From NCBI GenBank assembly GCA_013791675.1, contig VMTI01000290.1, positions 1 through 17,631 on the forward strand: a DNA stretch of 17,631 nucleotides, written 5' to 3'. The notes under the pieces are model-generated. The model had not been told where the DNA came from. It saw only the letters and a program-made list of their open reading frames with translations, and did no database searches. Origin of the DNA: a bacterium (lineage in GTDB: Bacteria; CG03). Each line of letters starts with the position of its first letter. Position 1 is the stretch's first letter. A program made the translations under genes and the position numbers. This document shows, one piece after another, positions 15,453-17,631 of the stretch.

Positions 15453-15512
15453 AATTTAAAGTTCAAAGATAGACGGTAAAAGGTTGAAATTCCCAAAAGA
15501 ACTGAGAAGCAG

Positions 15513-15541
15513 TTGACAGCTTTATTATTTTTTACTAAAAT
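15513..15541 (+). promoter_or_regulatory. promoter of the insertion sequence genes
   Basis: A perfect TTGACA (15513-15518) and TAAAAT (15536-15541, 5 of 6) are spaced by exactly 17 bp. The predicted start of transcription is near 15548. This is among the best promoter matches in the window. Confidence 0.7.
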
Positions 15542-15545
15542 AAGA

Positions 15546-15569
15546 CCACCAATAAATTTATATTGGTGG
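15546..15569 (+). promoter_or_regulatory. hairpin at the 5' end of the IS transcript
   Basis: CCACCAATA (15546-15554) pairs perfectly with TATTGGTGG (15561-15569) around a 6-nt loop, a 9-bp stem. It coincides with the predicted transcription start. A second, weaker stem (CCTACC-TTTA-GGTAAGG, about 15586-15602) follows. It may stabilise the mRNA or damp translation from outside transcription, as leader stems do in some insertion sequences. No terminator T-run follows. Confidence 0.55.
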
Positions 15570-15638
15570 CGAGCAGAGTGCGAAGCCTACCTTTAGGTAA
15601 GGATATTGAATATGGATTAGCCGGGGAGAATGGGAACA

Positions 15639-16064
15639 ATGCAAAGCGTAAAAAAGATGAAGGAAATTTTATCGAGATTGAGGCAAAAGAGGTATTCGCT
15701 GGAAAAGAGAAGCGAGAGGGTCGGGAAGATGCTGCCGGCAAGTATGCTCCTGCGGAAACGAACAAAAGAGGGGCGATTTGAAAAGGCGGAATATCCGGGT
15801 AAAGGGGTATGCGCGTATTTAACATATCTTGAAGGCGGGGTAACAAGGCACAGATATGTGAGAAAAGATAATTTGAAAGAGACAATGATAGTGACGGAAA
15901 ACTACCGTAAGTTTAGCAAAATGATGGCAGAGGTACGGTCACTGAACGGAGAAGTGGTGAGGGTTTTAGAAGAGCTTGGAGAGGCACGAAAAGCGGAGGT
16001 AAAAAAGTATGTCAAAAAAAGAGTTAAGGGAAATGGCGCGAAGAAAAGAGCAAAGCGGGGATAA
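15639..16064 (+). CDS. IS accessory protein, DUF6788-like
   Basis: A small basic protein of 141 residues from ATG 15639 (144 from ATG 15630). The later start is preferred because GGGGAGA at 15623-15629 is spaced 9 nt from it, against 1 nt for the earlier one. The core, LPASMLLRKRTKEGRFEKAEYPGKGVCAYLTYLEGGVTRHRYVRKDNL, resembles the DUF6788 pattern of a short conserved beta unit followed by a helical tail, a family that I recall as often lying beside transposases. The last third is helical and Lys/Arg-rich, so nucleic-acid binding is plausible but unproven. The 3' end overlaps the transposase by 56 bp in a different frame. Family call is from memory of the pattern and moderate. Confidence 0.65.
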   Translation: MQSVKKMKEILSRLRQKRYSLEKRSERVGKMLPASMLLRKRTKEGRFEKAEYPGKGVCAYLTYLEGGVTRHRYVRKDNLKETMIVTENYRKFSKMMAEVRSLNGEVVRVLEELGEARKAEVKKYVKKRVKGNGAKKRAKRG

Positions 16065-17589
16065 ACAGGAAGATACTATCAGGCGGATAAGATGGCATTG
16101 TCTGACGAGGAATCAGAAGGAAGTTGCCGAAAAAGTAATAGACGGTAATTACAGATTTTTGAAAGTGGCGGGCTGGGGATTTTTGGATAAATTTATAATA
16201 TTTCTGGATGAAATAGGCTTTTTAAAAACGCTTGATATTGACGGAAAAGGCTATGACAGAAAATTAATAACGATTGCGAAGCTGCTGATGACGTATGAAG
16301 TCAAGGTACTTTTGGGGATAAAAAGCATGAATCAGGTTCCGGAAATGTTGTTCGGAGATATAGGCTTAATGATGCTCATAGGTTTTACGGCGGAACAGTT
16401 AAAGAACGGGCATTGTAAGAGGGGAAAAGGTAAAGCCAATAAGCCGATGCATAAAGATACGTTGGGAGATATGCTTGGCAGATTTGCGCCAGCGGAGATG
16501 GAAAAAATACTGAATGATGGAGTAAAAATACTGGCGAAAAAAGGTTTTATAGAAGATACGGATTACATTATAGACGACTCTCCGCTGGAGACGACGGAGA
16601 AGTGTGAGGGCTGCGGTAAAAAGACGGTAATGGAAAAGCAGATGACGAAGGAAAACGGGCTCGTTGAGATTCCCGTCACGACCTATGGCTTTAAGCTGCT
16701 GGCGATAAGAGGAGTCAAGAGCAGGCAGATAGTGGCGGCGAAAATAATAAAGATAAACGATGACGCAAGGAAACACGTGTTGGAACTGATTGAACAGGCG
16801 AGAAAAAATATAGGAAAAGATAAAATAAAATTACTCCTGATAGACAGAGGGTTTATCGACGGAGTAATCTTATGGGAACTAAAACATAAACTCGGAATTG
16901 ATTTTATCGTACCGTTAAAAACAGACATGAGGATAACCTCTAACGCACGAGGCCTTAGAAACACGGAAATAGAGAACAAAATTTATAGAGATGAGAATAA
17001 AAATTTAAGTGTGGTGGGTATTAAAGGATTAACCTCGTATGACCAATACGGCGACGAGGAACACAATCAAAAAGATAAATTCAGCAAAGATTTTAGAGGC
17101 AATAAAATCAATGTCGTAATGGTTACAAAATGGGACGGCAAAGAGTATGCGCCCGGCAAAGAAAAAGTATTTTTAACGTCTCTTCAAATTAACCGGCCGC
17201 TGCAGATTATTGATAAATACGATAAGAGAAGCTTGATTGAAAACACAACTTTCAGAGAACTGAAACAAGGCTGGCTGATTAACAAAGTTCCGAAAAAGAC
17301 GAGACGAGGAGTGACCAGCCACGCTATACTGACGCTGTGTATGTACAATATGACCAATGCTTACAGAACCGGGCTGGGCGAGATTTTAGCTGAAAAAGGT
17401 GTCAGGAGATGGCGTATTCAAACCTATTCGGAGACAAGAAATAAAATTGTGATTATCGCCGGTGATTATTATGGGATTTTTGATATTGAGGAATTGATGA
17501 TTTTGGCGGGTAAACCACCCGGTGGATTTTTGACAACAAATCCCGATAAATTTAGAAAAGATTATGATTTAATCAGAGAAAAAGAATGA
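16009..17589 (+). CDS. DDE transposase of the insertion sequence
   Basis: This 526-residue enzyme would cut and join the ends of the element. The likely catalytic residues are D189 or D190 (YIIDDSPLETT), D279 (LLLIDRGFIDG) and E411 in YDKRSLIENTTFRELK. The last matches the Y-x2-R-x3-E signature of IS4-type transposases (Y404, R407, E411). About 130 residues separate the second Asp from the Glu, as expected for the beta insertion domain of this group. A CEGC pair (C199, C202) follows the first Asp. The start ATG 16009 has a strong ribosome binding site (GGAGGT, 15995-16000) inside the accessory ORF, so it is translated independently. The DNA is more AT-rich than murJ. The frame is intact, so the element may still be mobile. 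Confidence 0.92.
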   Translation: MSKKELREMARRKEQSGDKQEDTIRRIRWHCLTRNQKEVAEKVIDGNYRFLKVAGWGFLDKFIIFLDEIGFLKTLDIDGKGYDRKLITIAKLLMTYEVKVLLGIKSMNQVPEMLFGDIGLMMLIGFTAEQLKNGHCKRGKGKANKPMHKDTLGDMLGRFAPAEMEKILNDGVKILAKKGFIEDTDYIIDDSPLETTEKCEGCGKKTVMEKQMTKENGLVEIPVTTYGFKLLAIRGVKSRQIVAAKIIKINDDARKHVLELIEQARKNIGKDKIKLLLIDRGFIDGVILWELKHKLGIDFIVPLKTDMRITSNARGLRNTEIENKIYRDENKNLSVVGIKGLTSYDQYGDEEHNQKDKFSKDFRGNKINVVMVTKWDGKEYAPGKEKVFLTSLQINRPLQIIDKYDKRSLIENTTFRELKQGWLINKVPKKTRRGVTSHAILTLCMYNMTNAYRTGLGEILAEKGVRRWRIQTYSETRNKIVIIAGDYYGIFDIEELMILAGKPPGGFLTTNPDKFRKDYDLIREKE

Positions 17590-17611
17590 ACGGCAATTTT
17601 TTGTTGAAAAA

Positions 17612-17631
17612 TCCTTATGGCAAAACTTCAG
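17612..17631 (-). repeat. right terminal inverted repeat of the insertion sequence
   Basis: TCCTTATGGCAAAACTTCAG is the exact reverse complement of the left repeat. It ends at the final base of the window, 22 bp after the transposase stop codon. Confidence 0.95.

Larger units (their letters stand above)
15433..17631 (+). mobile_element. complete insertion sequence with DDE transposase (IS4-superfamily-like)
   Basis: A 2199-bp element is bounded by perfect 20-bp terminal inverted repeats (15433-15452 and 17612-17631). It contains a near-consensus promoter, a 5' hairpin, a small accessory ORF and a full-length transposase. All coding frames are intact. It sits 5 bp downstream of murJ, in the same direction. 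The right repeat ends on the last base of the window, so the target-site duplication cannot be checked. Assignment to the IS4/IS1634-type group rests on the transposase motifs only. Confidence 0.9.

Noticed and set aside
15563..15781. Alternative 72-codon ORF at the start of the insertion sequence
   Set aside because: It overlaps the DUF6788-like ORF out of frame, has no ribosome binding site and starts inside the hairpin. Composition offers no support.
16001..16064. Programmed -1 frameshift joining the accessory ORF to the transposase at the A6/A7 runs
   Set aside because: The transposase lies in the +1 frame relative to the accessory ORF, not -1, and has its own strong GGAGGT ribosome binding site and ATG.

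Overview
The window reads as a chromosomal segment of a diderm (Gram-negative type) bacterium of moderate GC. The outer membrane is implied by an LptE-like LPS-assembly lipoprotein. The order leuS-lptE-holA-(rpsT)-murJ, together with a two-subunit glycine decarboxylase, suggests an uncultured-type lineage such as Elusimicrobiota or Omnitrophota. That placement is a low-confidence impression; no 16S rRNA is present to test it.

Layout. (1) 1-235: the start of an AT-rich minus-strand gene for a membrane-anchored protein, cut by the window edge. (2) 236-488: divergent intergenic region with a palindrome and a near-consensus promoter whose predicted start of transcription falls on the gcvT start codon. 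(3) 489-9542: one plus-strand operon, gcvT-gcvH-gcvPA-gcvPB-[LipM-LipA fusion]-[DinD/Bro-N-like gene]-lpd-[nitrilase-family hydrolase]. (4) 9676-13600: leuS-lptE-holA. (5) rpsT on the minus strand, overlapping the 3' end of holA by 33 bp and diverging from murJ across only 81 bp. (6) murJ. (7) 15433-17631: a complete insertion sequence with perfect 20-bp terminal inverted repeats, starting 5 bp after the murJ stop and ending on the last base of the window.

How the genes work together. The gcv operon is a self-contained glycine cleavage cassette. P protein (GcvPA+GcvPB) decarboxylates glycine onto the lipoyl arm of H protein (GcvH Lys59). T protein (GcvT) transfers the methylene group to tetrahydrofolate and releases ammonia. 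L protein (Lpd) reoxidises the dihydrolipoyl arm with NAD+. The fused protein appears to build that arm in place: a LipM-like octanoyltransferase domain loads octanoate and a lipoyl synthase domain inserts the two sulfurs. So every step from apo-H protein to working complex is encoded in one transcription unit. A DinD/Bro-N-like gene, of a family usually seen in phage or mobile contexts, interrupts the operon and is bracketed by a 20-bp repeat of ribosome-binding-site and start-codon sequence.

The points most worth a second look are the LipM-LipA fusion, the Bro-N gene and its flanking repeats, the leaderless-looking gcvT promoter, the holA/rpsT antisense overlap, and the insertion sequence with its structured leader and overlapping accessory ORF. 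No rRNA, tRNA, CRISPR array or glycine riboswitch was found.
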